Origin: Amycolatopsis sp.
GTDB taxonomy: Bacteria; Actinomycetota; Actinomycetes; Mycobacteriales; Pseudonocardiaceae
Assembly (NCBI RefSeq): GCF_025464955.1
Contig: NZ_JAODNM010000097.1
Location: forward strand, 1-64,000
Direction: 5' to 3'
Length of the DNA stretch: 64,000 nt
The position numbers and the translations under genes are program-made. Below, one piece after another: positions 39,634-49,183 of this stretch; within the stretch, counting starts at the first letter, position 1, and the number at the start of each line of letters is the position of its first letter. Below the pieces are notes generated by a model. That model searched no databases and was not told the DNA's origin. It was given only the letters and a program-made list of their open reading frames with translations.

Positions 39634-41142
39634 ATGAAGATCAACCAGCGCGGCAAGGGGCATGCGAGCAGACACGCGTGGCAGGTGCTGGAGGCCGCGC
39701 AAGACGCGCCACCCAGCCGTCGTCACACCGGCAACGTCTTGCGCAGGCGTGCTTGGCACATCCTCGAAGCGCACACGGGCGAGCAGCCAGCGGCCGACAC
39801 CGAAGAGGCCATCGGCCCGCAGCTGCCGAGCGACTCCACCGTCAACTTCGTGCTGGACCTGAGTCTGCGCATCGGCGAGGTCCAGATGTCCAGCGGCGCC
39901 GGCGCCTCGGACGTCACGGCGACGATCATCGCGCTGACCTCGGCGCTGGGCCTGCCGCACTGCGAAGTCGACGTCATCTTCACGTCCATCACCGTCACCT
40001 GCCACCGCGGCACCGACATGGCCCCGGTGACGGCGTTGCGAGTGGTCCGCTCGCGCAGTCTCGACTACAGCCGCCTGTCCGCCGCCGAGATGCTGGTCCA
40101 GCAGATCACCCGCGGCAACATCAGCGCCGAGGAAGCCCAGTCCGAGCTGCAGCGGATCACGTCCGCGCCACACCCGTACCCGCGCTGGACGGCGACGCTG
40201 GCCTGGGGCGGGCTGGCGGGCTTCATCGCGCTGATCATCGGCGGCGGCTTCGATGTCGCCGCCGTCGCGATGGTGATCAGCATGGTGGTCGACCGGCTCG
40301 GCCGGCTCCTCAACCGTTACGCGCTGCCGTTCTTCTTCCAGCAGGTCGTCGGCGGGCTGGTGGCGACGCTGTCGGCGATGGTCATCGTCTCGAGCAACCT
40401 GTTGACCACGGACAAACCCACGCTGGTGGTCGCCGCGGCGGTCACCGTGCTGCTGTCGGGACTCTCGACGGTGTCGGCGGTGCAGGACGCGATCACCGGG
40501 TTCAACGTCACCGCCGCCGGCCGCACGATGGAAACCGCGCTGATGAGCGCCGGGCTGATCGCCGGAGTCGTGCTGGCGCTGAAGATCGCCCTGCTGCTCG
40601 GGCTGCCGCGGACGCCGCTGCCCGAGGTCGTCAGCTCGACGCCGCAGGGCCTGCCGCTGGTGATCATCGGTGGCGCCGGCGCGGCAGCGTGCTTCGCGCT
40701 GGCCTCGTATTCGACGATGCGCGCGACGCTGGTCGCGGCGGCCGCCGGCACGATCGGTGCCGCGGTTTACGGCGCCTTGATGCTCACCCAGTTCGACCAG
40801 GTCAGCTCGTCGGCGATCGCCGCGACGCTGGTCGGGTTCTGCGGCGGGGTGCTGGCCAGGCGGCTCAAGGTGACCCCGCTGGTGGTCGCCGTGTCCGGAA
40901 TCACTCCCCTGCTGCCGGGGCTGTCGACCTATCGTGGGCTGTACCAGCTCGGGGTCGAGCCCGGCGGCAACATCTCGACGCTGATGACGGCCGTCGCGAT
41001 CGGGCTTGCCCTGGCAGCGGGCGTGGTACTCGGTGAATATCTGGCGCAGCCGGTGCGAACGGGCCTCGGTCTGCTGGAGCGGAAACTGTCCGGTCCGCGG
41101 ATGGCGGGCCCGCTCCGACCCGCCAAACGGCGGCTGGAGTAG
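39634..41142 (+). CDS. Threonine/serine exporter family (ThrE) membrane protein
   Basis: This 502-aa protein starts at ATG 39634, 10 nt after AGGAGG; GTG 39628 would be only 4 nt away. The ThrE-type layout is present. The N-terminal cytosolic domain (NFVLDLSLRIGEVQMSSGAG, VDVIFTSITVTCHRG) is followed by about ten membrane segments (from TLAWGGLAGFIALIIGGGFD onward) and the second-half motif TPLVVAVSGITPLLPGLSTY. It would export small amino acids using the proton gradient. It stands alone between the regulator cluster and otsA. Confidence 0.92.
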   Translation: MKINQRGKGHASRHAWQVLEAAQDAPPSRRHTGNVLRRRAWHILEAHTGEQPAADTEEAIGPQLPSDSTVNFVLDLSLRIGEVQMSSGAGASDVTATIIALTSALGLPHCEVDVIFTSITVTCHRGTDMAPVTALRVVRSRSLDYSRLSAAEMLVQQITRGNISAEEAQSELQRITSAPHPYPRWTATLAWGGLAGFIALIIGGGFDVAAVAMVISMVVDRLGRLLNRYALPFFFQQVVGGLVATLSAMVIVSSNLLTTDKPTLVVAAAVTVLLSGLSTVSAVQDAITGFNVTAAGRTMETALMSAGLIAGVVLALKIALLLGLPRTPLPEVVSSTPQGLPLVIIGGAGAAACFALASYSTMRATLVAAAAGTIGAAVYGALMLTQFDQVSSSAIAATLVGFCGGVLARRLKVTPLVVAVSGITPLLPGLSTYRGLYQLGVEPGGNISTLMTAVAIGLALAAGVVLGEYLAQPVRTGLGLLERKLSGPRMAGPLRPAKRRLE

Positions 41143-41177
41143 GCCGTCCGCGCACTGACCGGACGGTCATCTCGCGA

Positions 41178-41183
41178 TAAGGT
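41178..41183 (+). promoter_or_regulatory. Possible -10 element of otsA
   Basis: TAAGGT lies 40 bp upstream of the otsA GTG, with CTGACC about 16 bp before it as a weak -35. It fits an actinobacterial housekeeping promoter but is a weak call. Confidence 0.35.
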
Positions 41184-41222
41184 TTCACAGGGCGGCGACC
41201 CCAGAGCGAGGGAGCAGCTGAC

Positions 41223-42674
41223 GTGAGTGAGAGCAGTTCCGAGCCGTTTAGCCCGAATTCCGCCGACTTCGTAGTCGTGGCGAACAGGCTCCCGGTCGAC
41301 CTTGACCGTTCCGCCGACGGCACCCAGCGGTGGACGGCGAGCCCCGGCGGGCTCGTGTCCGCGCTGGAGCCGTTCCTCCGCTCGCGCAAGGGCGCGTGGG
41401 TCGGCTGGCCCGGTGTGCCCGACGTCGACGTCGAGGAGTTCGACGACGACGGCCTGGTGCTGCATCCGGTCACGCTGTCCTCCGACGAGGTCCGCGACTA
41501 CTACGAGGGTTTCTCCAACGCCTCGCTGTGGCCGCTCTACCACGACGTCGTCGCGCGGCCGCAGTTCGAGCGGACCTGGTGGGAGAGCTACCGCCGGGTC
41601 AACCGCCGGTTCGCCGAGGCCAGCGCCGCCGTGGCGGCCCAGGGCGCGACGGTCTGGATCCAGGACTACCAGCTCCAACTGGTGCCCAGCATGCTCCGCG
41701 AGCTACGTCCCGACCTGCGGATCGGCTTCTTCCTGCACATCCCGTTCCCCCCGGTCGAGCTGTTCATGCAGCTCCCGTGGCGGACCGAGATCGTGCGCGG
41801 GCTGATCGGCGCCGACCTGGTCGGGTTCCACCGCCCCGGCGGCGCGCAGAACTTCCTGTGGCTGGCCCGTCAGCTGATCGGCCTGGAGCCGAGCCGCGGC
41901 GCGGTCGGGGTCCGGTCGCGGCCCGGCATGGTGCAGGTCGGGGACCGGACGGTCCGCGTCGGCGCGTTCCCCATCTCGATCGACGCGGCCGGGCTCGACA
42001 CGCTCGCCCGCTCGAAGGGCGTCATCGAGCGCGCCGCGCAGGTCCGCCGCGACCTGGGTAACCCGAAGATCGTCATGCTCGGGGTCGACAGACTGGACTA
42101 CACCAAGGGCATCGACCTGCGGTTGCAGGCACTGCACGAGCTGCTGCACGAGGGCCGGGTCAAACCGGAGGACGTCACGTTCGTGCAGCTTGCGACCCCG
42201 AGCCGCGAGCGCGTCGAGCACTACCAGCGGATGCGCGGCGACATCGAGCAGATGGTCGGCCGGATCAACGGCGAGTTCGCCCGCGTGGGTCACCCGGTCG
42301 TGCACTACCTTCACCAGTCCGTGGACCGCACCGAGCTGGCGGCCTTCTTCTCCGCCGCCGACGTGATGGTCGTAACCCCGTTGAGGGACGGGATGAACCT
42401 GGTGTGCAAGGAGTACGTAGCGTGTCGGCACGACCTCGGAGGGGCACTCGTCCTGTCCGAATTCGCCGGCGCGGCCGCCGAATTGAGTAGTGCATTCCTG
42501 GTAAATCCTCACGACTTGGACGGGGTTAAGAACGCCCTACTGGCAGCCATTACGCTCGACCCCGCCGAGGGCAGACGCCGGATGCGTGCCCTACGTCGTC
42601 AGGTCCTCACCCATGACGTCGACAGGTGGGCGCGTTCGTTCCTCGAAGCACTCGGCACCGAACCGGTCGCCTGA
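41223..42674 (+). CDS. otsA: Trehalose-6-phosphate synthase (GT20)
   Basis: This 483-aa protein transfers glucose from a nucleotide sugar to glucose-6-phosphate. GT20 hallmarks are [11 protein letters not shown] (N-terminal sugar-phosphate site), [56 protein letters not shown] and [16 protein letters not shown]. The start is GTG 41223 after GAGGGAG. It is followed 47 bp later by otsB, completing the two-step trehalose pathway in one operon. Confidence 0.96.
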   Translation: MSESSSEPFSPNSADFVVVANRLPVDLDRSADGTQRWTASPGGLVSALEPFLRSRKGAWVGWPGVPDVDVEEFDDDGLVLHPVTLSSDEVRDYYEGFSNASLWPLYHDVVARPQFERTWWESYRRVNRRFAEASAAVAAQGATVWIQDYQLQLVPSMLRELRPDLRIGFFLHIPFPPVELFMQLPWRTEIVRGLIGADLVGFHRPGGAQNFLWLARQLIGLEPSRGAVGVRSRPGMVQVGDRTVRVGAFPISIDAAGLDTLARSKGVIERAAQVRRDLGNPKIVMLGVDRLDYTKGIDLRLQALHELLHEGRVKPEDVTFVQLATPSRERVEHYQRMRGDIEQMVGRINGEFARVGHPVVHYLHQSVDRTELAAFFSAADVMVVTPLRDGMNLVCKEYVACRHDLGGALVLSEFAGAAAELSSAFLVNPHDLDGVKNALLAAITLDPAEGRRRMRALRRQVLTHDVDRWARSFLEALGTEPVA

Positions 42675-42721
42675 CCTCTTGACGGCGGCCACCTGCTGCA
42701 ATCGGCTCCTGAGGAGGAGTG

Positions 42722-45250
42722 TTGACCGCCGAGGCATTGCCCGCCGAGCTGCGGCGCGCGATCGTTCAGATCGCCAGGACGCCACGGCTGCTGGTCGCTT
42801 GCGACTACGACGGCACGCTGGCCCCGATCACGGCGAACCCGGACGAAGCCCGCCCGCTCCCCGAATCGGTAGGCGCACTGAGGTCCCTAGCGGGCCTGCA
42901 CGAGACCACGACGGCGGTGATCTCCGGGCGCGCGCTGCGCGACCTGGCCACCCTGTCCAGACTTCCGTCCGAAGTGAACCTGGTCGGGAGCCACGGCTCC
43001 GAATTCGACATCGGGTTCATCCACGCGCTCGACGAGGACGCGAGAAAGCTGCACCGCAAGCTCGAAGCCGAGCTGGAACAGCTCGTCCTCGACGTCCCCG
43101 GGGTGTCCCTCGAGGTCAAGCCGGCGAGCATCGCGGTGCACGTCCGGCGCGCCGAGCACGCGGCCGGCCGCAAGGTCCTCGCCGACGTCCATAATGGACC
43201 GTCTACTTGGGAAGGCGTGTCGACCACCGACGGCAAGGAGGTGGTCGAGCTCGCCGTGGTCCAGACGGACAAGGGGAACGCGCTCGACACCCTGCGCCAC
43301 CAGGCCGGCGCGACCGCGGCGATCTTCCTCGGCGACGACGTCACCGACGAGAAGGCGTTCGCCCGGCTGTCCGGACCGGACCTCGGCGTCAAGGTCGGCG
43401 AAGGGGAAACCCTTGCCGAGTACCGGGTTCCGGACACCATCGACGTCGCGCTGGTCCTCGCGTTCATCCTCGAAGAGCGGCGCGCCTGGCTCTACGGCGA
43501 GCAGGCTCCGCCCATCGAGCGGCTGTCCATGCTGGCCAACGAGCGGTCTGTCGCGCTGCTGACCCCGGACGCCCGGCTGACCTGGATGTGCCATCCCGGC
43601 GCGGACGCGCCGGCGGTGTTCGCCGACCTGCTCGGCGGCATCGGCGCGGGCCACTTCTCCATCAAACCGCACCGCAACGGCCTGCCGCTGGGCCAGCGGT
43701 ACCTGCCGAACACGATGACGGTCGAGACCCGCTGGTCGAGGCTGCTCGTCACCGACTACATCGAGCCGGAAAGCCCGCCGCACCGCACCGATCTGGTGCG
43801 CGTGATCTCCGGCGAGGCCGCCGCGGACGTGGTGTTCGCGCCGCGGCCGGAGTTCGGCGGCGTGCCGGTGCGGCTGGAGCCGGACGGCGACGGCCTGCGC
43901 GTGCTCGGCACGTCGGAGCCGTTCGTGCTGCGCGCGCCCGGTGTCGACTGGGAGATCAAGAACGACGGTCTGAACGACACCGCGCACGCGCTCGTCCAGC
44001 CGACGCCCGATAAGCCAGTCGTGCTGGAACTACGTTGCGGGACAACGGATCTCAACGAGCACGAGCTGTCCGAAGTGGATCGGCGAGCGCGCGCTGGGGT
44101 GTACTGGAGCAACTGGGCGACGACGTTGAAGCTGCCGTCGGTGGCAACGGAGCTCGTCGCGCGCTCGGCGCTGACCCTGCGCGGACTCGTCAACACCGAC
44201 ACCGGCGGCGTGCTCGCGGCGGCGACGTCGTCGCTGCCCGAGGACATCGGCGGCGTCCGCAACTGGGACTACCGCTACTGCTGGATCCGCGACGCGGCGA
44301 TGACCGTGCGCGAGCTGGCGCACCTCGGGTCGATCAGCGAGGCAGAGGGTTATCTGCGCTGGCTGCACGGGGTGCTCGCCACACTCGCCGGCCCGGAGCG
44401 GCTTCACCCGCTGTATACGTTGTCCGGCAGTGTGATCGGCGCCGAAGCGGTGATCGAGTCGCTGCCCGGGTACGCGGGTTCGCGGCCGGTGCGCGTCGGC
44501 AACCTGGCGAACCACCAGGTGCAGCTGGACGTGTTCGGCCCGGTCGTCGAGCTGGTCAAGACCCTCGCCGAGGCGCGAGGGGAGCTGCACGACGCCGACT
44601 GGCAGATGGTGCGCGCGATGGCCGAGGCCGTTTCTCGTCGCTGGTTCGAGGCGGACCACGGCATCTGGGAAGAGCGGCACGTGCCGCGCCACCGGGTGTA
44701 CTCGCGCGTGATGTGCTGGGTGACGCTGGACCGGGCCGTCACGCTCGGCGAGGTCTACCACCGGGAGATCCCCGCCGGCTGGACCGAACTGCGCGACGAG
44801 ATCAAGGCCGACGTGCTCGAGCACGGCTGGAACGACGAGGTCCAGGCGTTCACCACGGCGTACGACGGCACCGATCTCGACGCGGCGTCGCTGTTCGTCG
44901 GGCTCACCGGCCTGATCGACCCGAGCGACGACAGGTTCCAGTCGACGGTCACGGCGATCGAAGCCGAGCTGCGCAGCGGCTCGACGGTGTATCGCTACCG
45001 GCGTGACGACGGCCTGCCCGGCGGCGAAGGCGGGTTCCACATCTGCGCGGCGTGGCTGATCGAGGCGTACCTGCTCACCGGGCGTCGCAACGAGGCGCAG
45101 GAGCTGTTCGACCAGCTCGTCAACGCCGCAGGCCCAACCGGCCTGCTGCCGGAGCAGTACGACCCGATCGCCGAGCGCTCGCTGGGCAACCACCCGCAGG
45201 CGTACTCGCACATCGGTCTGATCCGCTGCGCCAACCTGCTGGCGGGCTAA
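42722..45250 (+). CDS. otsB: Trehalose-6-phosphate phosphatase fused to a GH15-type glycosidase domain
   Basis: This 842-aa two-domain protein starts at TTG 42722 (5 nt after GGAGG; GTG 42719 is too close). Residues about 1-250 are OtsB of the HAD type: VACDYDGTLAPI with the nucleophile Asp, ISGRALRDL and FLGDDVTDEKAF. Residues about 260-842 are a GH15 glucoamylase/trehalase-like module (YCWIRDAAMTVRELAHLGSI, then GGEGGFHICAAWLIEAYLLT and LLPEQYDPIAERSLGNHPQA with the acidic residues expected for catalysis). Such fusions occur in actinobacteria. The GH15 part may hydrolyse trehalose or a related glucoside, giving synthesis and breakdown in one polypeptide. Confidence 0.93.
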   Translation: MTAEALPAELRRAIVQIARTPRLLVACDYDGTLAPITANPDEARPLPESVGALRSLAGLHETTTAVISGRALRDLATLSRLPSEVNLVGSHGSEFDIGFIHALDEDARKLHRKLEAELEQLVLDVPGVSLEVKPASIAVHVRRAEHAAGRKVLADVHNGPSTWEGVSTTDGKEVVELAVVQTDKGNALDTLRHQAGATAAIFLGDDVTDEKAFARLSGPDLGVKVGEGETLAEYRVPDTIDVALVLAFILEERRAWLYGEQAPPIERLSMLANERSVALLTPDARLTWMCHPGADAPAVFADLLGGIGAGHFSIKPHRNGLPLGQRYLPNTMTVETRWSRLLVTDYIEPESPPHRTDLVRVISGEAAADVVFAPRPEFGGVPVRLEPDGDGLRVLGTSEPFVLRAPGVDWEIKNDGLNDTAHALVQPTPDKPVVLELRCGTTDLNEHELSEVDRRARAGVYWSNWATTLKLPSVATELVARSALTLRGLVNTDTGGVLAAATSSLPEDIGGVRNWDYRYCWIRDAAMTVRELAHLGSISEAEGYLRWLHGVLATLAGPERLHPLYTLSGSVIGAEAVIESLPGYAGSRPVRVGNLANHQVQLDVFGPVVELVKTLAEARGELHDADWQMVRAMAEAVSRRWFEADHGIWEERHVPRHRVYSRVMCWVTLDRAVTLGEVYHREIPAGWTELRDEIKADVLEHGWNDEVQAFTTAYDGTDLDAASLFVGLTGLIDPSDDRFQSTVTAIEAELRSGSTVYRYRRDDGLPGGEGGFHICAAWLIEAYLLTGRRNEAQELFDQLVNAAGPTGLLPEQYDPIAERSLGNHPQAYSHIGLIRCANLLAG

Positions 45251-45552
45251 CAGCTTGTGGGCGTTGCGGCCGGTTGTAACCGGCCGCAACGCTCACCAGG
45301 CTGCTTCCGCCGCGCGAGTCCCACATTGAGCCCGGCGAGTCCCACGCCCAGCAGCGCGAGTCCCACACCCAGCGCACCCCAGCGGCCGAGGGTCCAGGCG
45401 ATGACGACGTAGGCCACGAACCCGACCGGCAAAGCCGCGAACGGAACGACGTGCCTCCATCGGCTGCGCCCAAACTGCTCGACGACGTACACGCCGAGGA
45501 TGTAGGCAGCCACCCAGCTGATGACGCCTACCGTGTCGACCCAGACTCGCAT
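45247..45552 (-). CDS. Small membrane protein with an in-frame 21-bp tandem repeat
   Basis: This 101-aa protein starts at ATG 45552 with GGGGGAAG 5 nt upstream. About three hydrophobic segments are seen: VGVISWVAAYILGVYVV, VPFAALPVGFVAYVVIAWTL and the repeat-derived GVGLALLGVGLAGLNVGLA. The third segment is encoded by three 21-bp units containing GTGGGACTCGC. The last about 20 residues run through the terminator hairpin and may not be native. Function unknown. Confidence 0.6.
   Translation of the reverse strand: MRVWVDTVGVISWVAAYILGVYVVEQFGRSRWRHVVPFAALPVGFVAYVVIAWTLGRWGALGVGLALLGVGLAGLNVGLARRKQPGERCGRLQPAATPTSC
45261..45292. terminator. Bidirectional hairpin after otsB-GH15
   Basis: GCGTTGCGGCCGGTT pairs exactly with AACCGGCCGCAACGC around 2 nt. 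It sits between the plus-strand otsB stop (45250) and the minus-strand genes, although the small membrane gene's frame technically runs through it. Confidence 0.75.
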
Positions 45553-45709
45553 GTCGCTTCCCCCAGAAAACCTCGGGCGACACGAGCGCGAGTGACGCGG
45601 CTAAGTCGGTCGCGAGCTGCGAACAGAGGGAGAAGTCCCACTCCCACTTCGGGTCGACACCGACGCCGACCGCGCGCGTCGGACGGTCCAGCCGGACCAG
45701 AAACGTCAC
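45293..45709 (-). CDS. Possible small ORF coupled to the DUF6188-like gene
   Basis: GTG 45709 overlaps the preceding stop (GTGA), and the first about 50 codons (VTFLVRLDRPTRAVGVGVDP, WEWDFSLCSQLATDLAASLA) look coding. Beyond about 45555 the frame runs inside the membrane-protein gene with an Arg-rich shadow composition. So either only a short 5' part is real or a frameshift has removed its stop. Confidence 0.35.
   Translation of the reverse strand: MTFLVRLDRPTRAVGVGVDPKWEWDFSLCSQLATDLAASLALVSPEVFWGKRHASLGRHGRRHQLGGCLHPRRVRRRAVWAQPMEARRSVRGFAGRVRGLRRHRLDPRPLGCAGCGTRAAGRGTRRAQCGTRAAEAAW
45314..45366. repeat. 21-bp-period GCGAGTCCCAC repeats (three units)
   Basis: GCGAGTCCCAC occurs exactly at 45314, 45335 and 45356. 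The same word, with the same 21-bp period, occurs twice at 50871 and 50892 near radA on the opposite strand. It looks like a short dispersed tandem repeat typical of this genome. Confidence 0.7.
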
Positions 45710-46104
45710 CAGACGGCCAACTCTCCGCCGGGAACGGACATGAAACGCCGACCGCCTTCGCCGACGATGCCCCAAGCCTCGTACTTCCGCGACGGAGCCA
45801 CCGTGACCAGGTCGCCGGTGACGAACTCCAGCTCGAGACGTCCGTCCTTGAAGGCGTCCAACCGCTTGACGTCGAGCCGAAGCAGCCGCAGCAACGGCGC
45901 AAGGAGCGCTGGATCCCCCTCCGGATCGACCTCATGCCTGTCACCGGCCGGATCGGTGAGAACCAGGGACTCCTCGACACGGAGTTCCAGCCTGTCCGCG
46001 TTGATTCCGACGACGAAAGTCACTGCGAAGTCGAACCTCAGGCTGTCCAGAACGAGCGGCTCGTCCAGCAATGACCAGTGCTCGGGGTGCTCCGAAACGG
46101 TCAC
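45706..46104 (-). CDS. DUF6188-like hypothetical protein
   Basis: This 132-aa protein starts at GTG 46104, which overlaps the DUF397 stop (GTGA). It has two similar acidic beta-rich halves (LRFDFAVTFVVGINADRLEL, LEFVTGDLVTVAPSRKYEAW) and ends with PGGELAVW, the tail typical of actinobacterial DUF6188 proteins. The role is unknown. Coupling to the XRE-DUF397 pair suggests a developmental or signalling context. Confidence 0.65.
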   Translation of the reverse strand: MTVSEHPEHWSLLDEPLVLDSLRFDFAVTFVVGINADRLELRVEESLVLTDPAGDRHEVDPEGDPALLAPLLRLLRLDVKRLDAFKDGRLELEFVTGDLVTVAPSRKYEAWGIVGEGGRRFMSVPGGELAVW

Positions 46105-46295
46105 CGGCAGGCGGCGAGTAGCCCGGACCACGAGGACGGCGACATCAGCAGCGCGCCCGCAGCAGGGCTTTTGGAGTCCCGCACCGCAACAGCCGGAGCT
46201 ACGAAGGCGACCTCGACACAAGCGCTGCCTTCGCCACTGCCGCTGTAGCTGCTCTTGATCCACCGCGCTCCGGAAAGGTCCACAGTGGACATCAA
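46101..46295 (-). CDS. DUF397 domain protein
   Basis: This 64-aa protein has the family core LSGARWIKSSYSGSGEGSAC, EVAFVAPAVAVRDSKSP and a terminal helix region ending WSGLLAACR. In actinobacteria DUF397 proteins are nearly always paired with an XRE/DUF5753 regulator, as here (stop 10 bp upstream), and behave like antitoxin- or anti-regulator-type partners (BldB/WhiJ-like systems). The start is at 46295. Confidence 0.93.
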   Translation of the reverse strand: MMSTVDLSGARWIKSSYSGSGEGSACVEVAFVAPAVAVRDSKSPAAGALLMSPSSWSGLLAACR

Positions 46296-46305
46296 ATTCC
46301 TCCAG

Positions 46306-47124
46306 TCAGAGCCGCTCGATCAACGCGATCGAGTCGGCCTGATCCAGTGCCCGATCAGCGAGATCCTTGAAGGCCATTCTAGCAGCGGAAACCTCTGCCT
46401 CCTTCTCGACGTGAACGGATCCGAAGACATGCTCGACGTAGGCAACATCCGGTTCTTCGTCATCGGGGAACGACGCAACGATCAAGTTTCCGAATTGCCC
46501 TGGGTAGGCACCGATCGACTCCGCTACCACCTGAATAGTCACGTTCTGCAGGCTCGACTGGTTCACGAGGTGCCGCAACTGCTCCTGGTGTGCCTCACCT
46601 GTGAGTACTGCTCTGCACAACGCACCTTCGTCGACGATCACGTGAAGCCGCAAGATCGGTTCTTCGACCAATCGACGTTGCCTTCGCAGTCGAACCGCGA
46701 CGGCGTTTTCCAACTTCTGCCCCGCCAACGGCCGACGGTCGGACGTGAAGACCTCGCGCATGTAGGCCTCGGTCTGCAAGAGCCCGGGTACGTATCCGAA
46801 CTGGAACTCCCGCACCAGGCTCGCCTCGGCCTCGATCGGCAGGAAGCCCCGGTTGTCGACGCCGTAGTGGAACCACCAGCCGCGTTGCTTGGCACGGTCG
46901 TACGCGGCGATGTACTCGTCCCAGTCCGACACGATGAGCCCGTAGCGGTCGAGCAGCGCGCGGAAGCCGTGGTAGTCGGGCAGGTACCCGCCTTCGATCC
47001 GCGACATCTTGCTCTTGCTGAAACGCAGACTGTTCCCAGCCTCGTCCTGGGTGAGCCCGACCTGCTCCCGCAGCCGCCGGAGCGCCCGCCCCAACTGCCG
47101 CGCGGGCAGGTTCGGCTCACCCAT
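46306..47124 (-). CDS. XRE family regulator with DUF5753 domain
   Basis: This is a 272-aa WhiJ-type regulator. The HTH is LGRALRRLREQVGLTQDEAG / NSLRFSKSKMSRIEGG. The DUF5753 domain follows (WWFHYGVDNRGFLPIEAEAS, FQFGYVPGLLQTEAYMRE, VTIQVVAESIGAYPG). ATG 47124 was preferred to GTG 47130. It forms a unit with the DUF397 gene. Members act in developmental control and are present in many copies per actinomycete genome. Confidence 0.93.
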   Translation of the reverse strand: MGEPNLPARQLGRALRRLREQVGLTQDEAGNSLRFSKSKMSRIEGGYLPDYHGFRALLDRYGLIVSDWDEYIAAYDRAKQRGWWFHYGVDNRGFLPIEAEASLVREFQFGYVPGLLQTEAYMREVFTSDRRPLAGQKLENAVAVRLRRQRRLVEEPILRLHVIVDEGALCRAVLTGEAHQEQLRHLVNQSSLQNVTIQVVAESIGAYPGQFGNLIVASFPDDEEPDVAYVEHVFGSVHVEKEAEVSAARMAFKDLADRALDQADSIALIERL

Positions 47125-47226
47125 CACCACTCACCCCTCGAGACCACATGCTTACCCATAGTAAGACGAGATTCCCAAGGTGGGAGTTTCACACCCCCCG
47201 CGTTGCCGGACGCTCTGGCTTATCGG

Positions 47227-49116
47227 CTAGACGCGGTAGTCCCAGGTCCGGCCGGTGGCCGGGTCGTGGTCGATGTTGCCGTGCTGGAACGTGCTCCGCC
47301 GGAGGTTGCCCGCCGGGGCCTCGTCCGCTGTCGGGTAGCCGAGGTAGGACTTCTCCCAGCCCAGCTCCTCCCAGCGCCCGCAGATCGCGCCGTAGACCAG
47401 GTGCGCGCCGGTCGTCGGGCTGTAGTAGATGGACGCACCGCTCTGGAAGTGGTTGAACGAGCCGATCCCGTCCGGCGCACCGGTCGAGTCCTGGGTCGGC
47501 AGCAGCCACCTGTACTCGCCGACGGACTTGTACTTGTCCAGGATCGGACCCCAGACCGAGTGCACGTCGGTGGCCGCGCTCCAGTAGACGCGCGCGTTGT
47601 CGAAGTCGCGGTACCGCACCGGCGAGCCGTTGACACCGTTGGCGTCATAGACCTCGTCGGCCTTCGGGTTGCCGACGAACGCGCGGAACGCGTCGTCGTT
47701 GTACCAGCGCGAGATGATCGCCGTCGAGACCTTCGGGTTCGGGTCGGCGACCGTCCACGTCGAGTCCTCTTTGTACAGTCGGTCGGCGTCGAACACGTTC
47801 TGCTCGGAGTTGTTCGCCGCGTAGACCTGAGCACCGTAGTGGCGCAGGAACCGGCCGGGCTGGGCCTTCGACTCGAGCGAGACCCCGCCGCCGTTGTTGC
47901 CGGCGTGCGCGCACCACGTGGCGTCGTTCTTGAACTGCGCGGTGCCATCGTTCGCGTCGAGCGCCACGTGGAGACCGCTCTGGCGTAGGTAGCTGCCCGC
48001 GAACTGGGCCGACTCGAGCGAGAAGCAGTTCGGGTCGGCGAGTCCGTCGTCGACCTTCCAGGTCGCGGAGGCGAGCGCGACGGTACCACTGGTGCCGGCG
48101 TCGCCGGGGGTGATCCACGCGGTGCCGCCCGCGCTGCTGACGTACCAGGCCTTGAGCCCCGGCGTCGTGGCCCGGATGGACTGCTCGGAGACGGCGTACT
48201 GACCGTCCTTCAGGAACGCCGCGACGTCGTCGTTGGAGCCGGCGAGTGCGGCCGCAGCGGCAGCGGCGAGACGCGGGCGCATGAGCCCGTGCTCGGCCTT
48301 CGCCTTGATCTCACCGGTGATCCGGCGGTCCTCGGCAGCCTTCTTGGCCTTCGCGATGTCGACGTCGCGCTTGTCGGCGGCGAAGATCCCGGTGGCGATG
48401 TAAGCCTTCCAGTCAGCCGGGTTGGTGCTGTTCAACGCGGTCTGCGCGGCCGTGGCGACCTCGCTGCCCGGGGTGGCCTTCTCCAGCAGCTTGCGGATGA
48501 AGAAGTCGTCCGGCAGGTCGAGCATGGCGTCCGTGGTCGTCAGCAGGACGACCGTGGCCGCGTTCGCCCGCGCGTTGCGGGCGGCGATACGCGCCTTCTC
48601 TTCCTCACTCTTGGCCTGGTCGGCCGCGATGGCGTCCTGCTGGTCCTGCCGCTTGGCGGCGAGCAGACCGTTGCTGAGGAAGATCTTCTGGTCCGGCTCC
48701 CCCGCGCCGAACGCGTCGAGCGCAGCGGCCTTCGCCTTCGGGTAGCCGGTGATGAAGCGGTAGAGGTCGTAGATGAAGTCGCGGTAGCCGAGGTCGAGCT
48801 GCTGGTCGGTGACCGGCATCGCCATCAGCGCCGACGCGGACTGCTTCAGCTTCCGAGCCTGGTCGCGTTCGAGCTTCGCCAGCGCGTAGTTGTCCTTGTC
48901 GCGTTTGTCGAGATCGAAGACGCTGGTGCGGACGAACAGTGTGGACGCCGCGGCGCCGTCACGGTAAGCCTGCAACGCGGCGGCCTTGACCAGCGGGCTC
49001 TTCACGTCGTCGACGGTGTCGAAGATCTTGAAGACGAAGTCGCGGTCCGGCAGGATCAGCCAGCTGTCGGTCCAGGTGATCCCGAGGGTGTCTGTTTCTT
49101 GACATGACGGATACAC
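47227..49116 (-). CDS. ALF-repeat protein with AbfB-like and LGFP-repeat domains, N-terminus probably truncated
   Basis: This is a 629-aa protein from GTG 49116; the longer TTG 49224 start overlaps the upstream gene. Residues about 10-270 are ALF-type helical repeats (LPDRDFVFKIFDTVDDVK, DLGYRDFIYDLYRFITGYPK, LDLPDDFFIRKLLEKATPG). A middle AbfB/CBM42-like trefoil follows (SLESAQFAGSYLRQSG, SLESKAQPGRFLRHYGAQV). The C-terminus has LGFP-type repeats (ISRWYNDDAFRAFVGNPKAD, GYPTADE). Such proteins are normally exported, but no signal peptide is seen, so the 5' end may be lost. ALF repeats often accompany polymorphic toxins, and a toxin remnant lies just upstream. Confidence 0.82.
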   Translation of the reverse strand: MYPSCQETDTLGITWTDSWLILPDRDFVFKIFDTVDDVKSPLVKAAALQAYRDGAAASTLFVRTSVFDLDKRDKDNYALAKLERDQARKLKQSASALMAMPVTDQQLDLGYRDFIYDLYRFITGYPKAKAAALDAFGAGEPDQKIFLSNGLLAAKRQDQQDAIAADQAKSEEEKARIAARNARANAATVVLLTTTDAMLDLPDDFFIRKLLEKATPGSEVATAAQTALNSTNPADWKAYIATGIFAADKRDVDIAKAKKAAEDRRITGEIKAKAEHGLMRPRLAAAAAAALAGSNDDVAAFLKDGQYAVSEQSIRATTPGLKAWYVSSAGGTAWITPGDAGTSGTVALASATWKVDDGLADPNCFSLESAQFAGSYLRQSGLHVALDANDGTAQFKNDATWCAHAGNNGGGVSLESKAQPGRFLRHYGAQVYAANNSEQNVFDADRLYKEDSTWTVADPNPKVSTAIISRWYNDDAFRAFVGNPKADEVYDANGVNGSPVRYRDFDNARVYWSAATDVHSVWGPILDKYKSVGEYRWLLPTQDSTGAPDGIGSFNHFQSGASIYYSPTTGAHLVYGAICGRWEELGWEKSYLGYPTADEAPAGNLRRSTFQHGNIDHDPATGRTWDYRV

Positions 49117-49183
49117 CTGTTCTTTCTCTTCCGTACAACCCCAGTAACGAAGACGGCCCCAGCGCCGCTTTCGGCTTTTCCGG

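Noticed and set aside
39615-41036. 473-aa ORF over the exporter
   Set aside because: Frame shadow; the ThrE frame has membrane segments and a ribosome site.
46255-47988. 577-aa plus-strand ORF
   Set aside because: Antisense shadow of the XRE/DUF5753 and ALF-protein genes.
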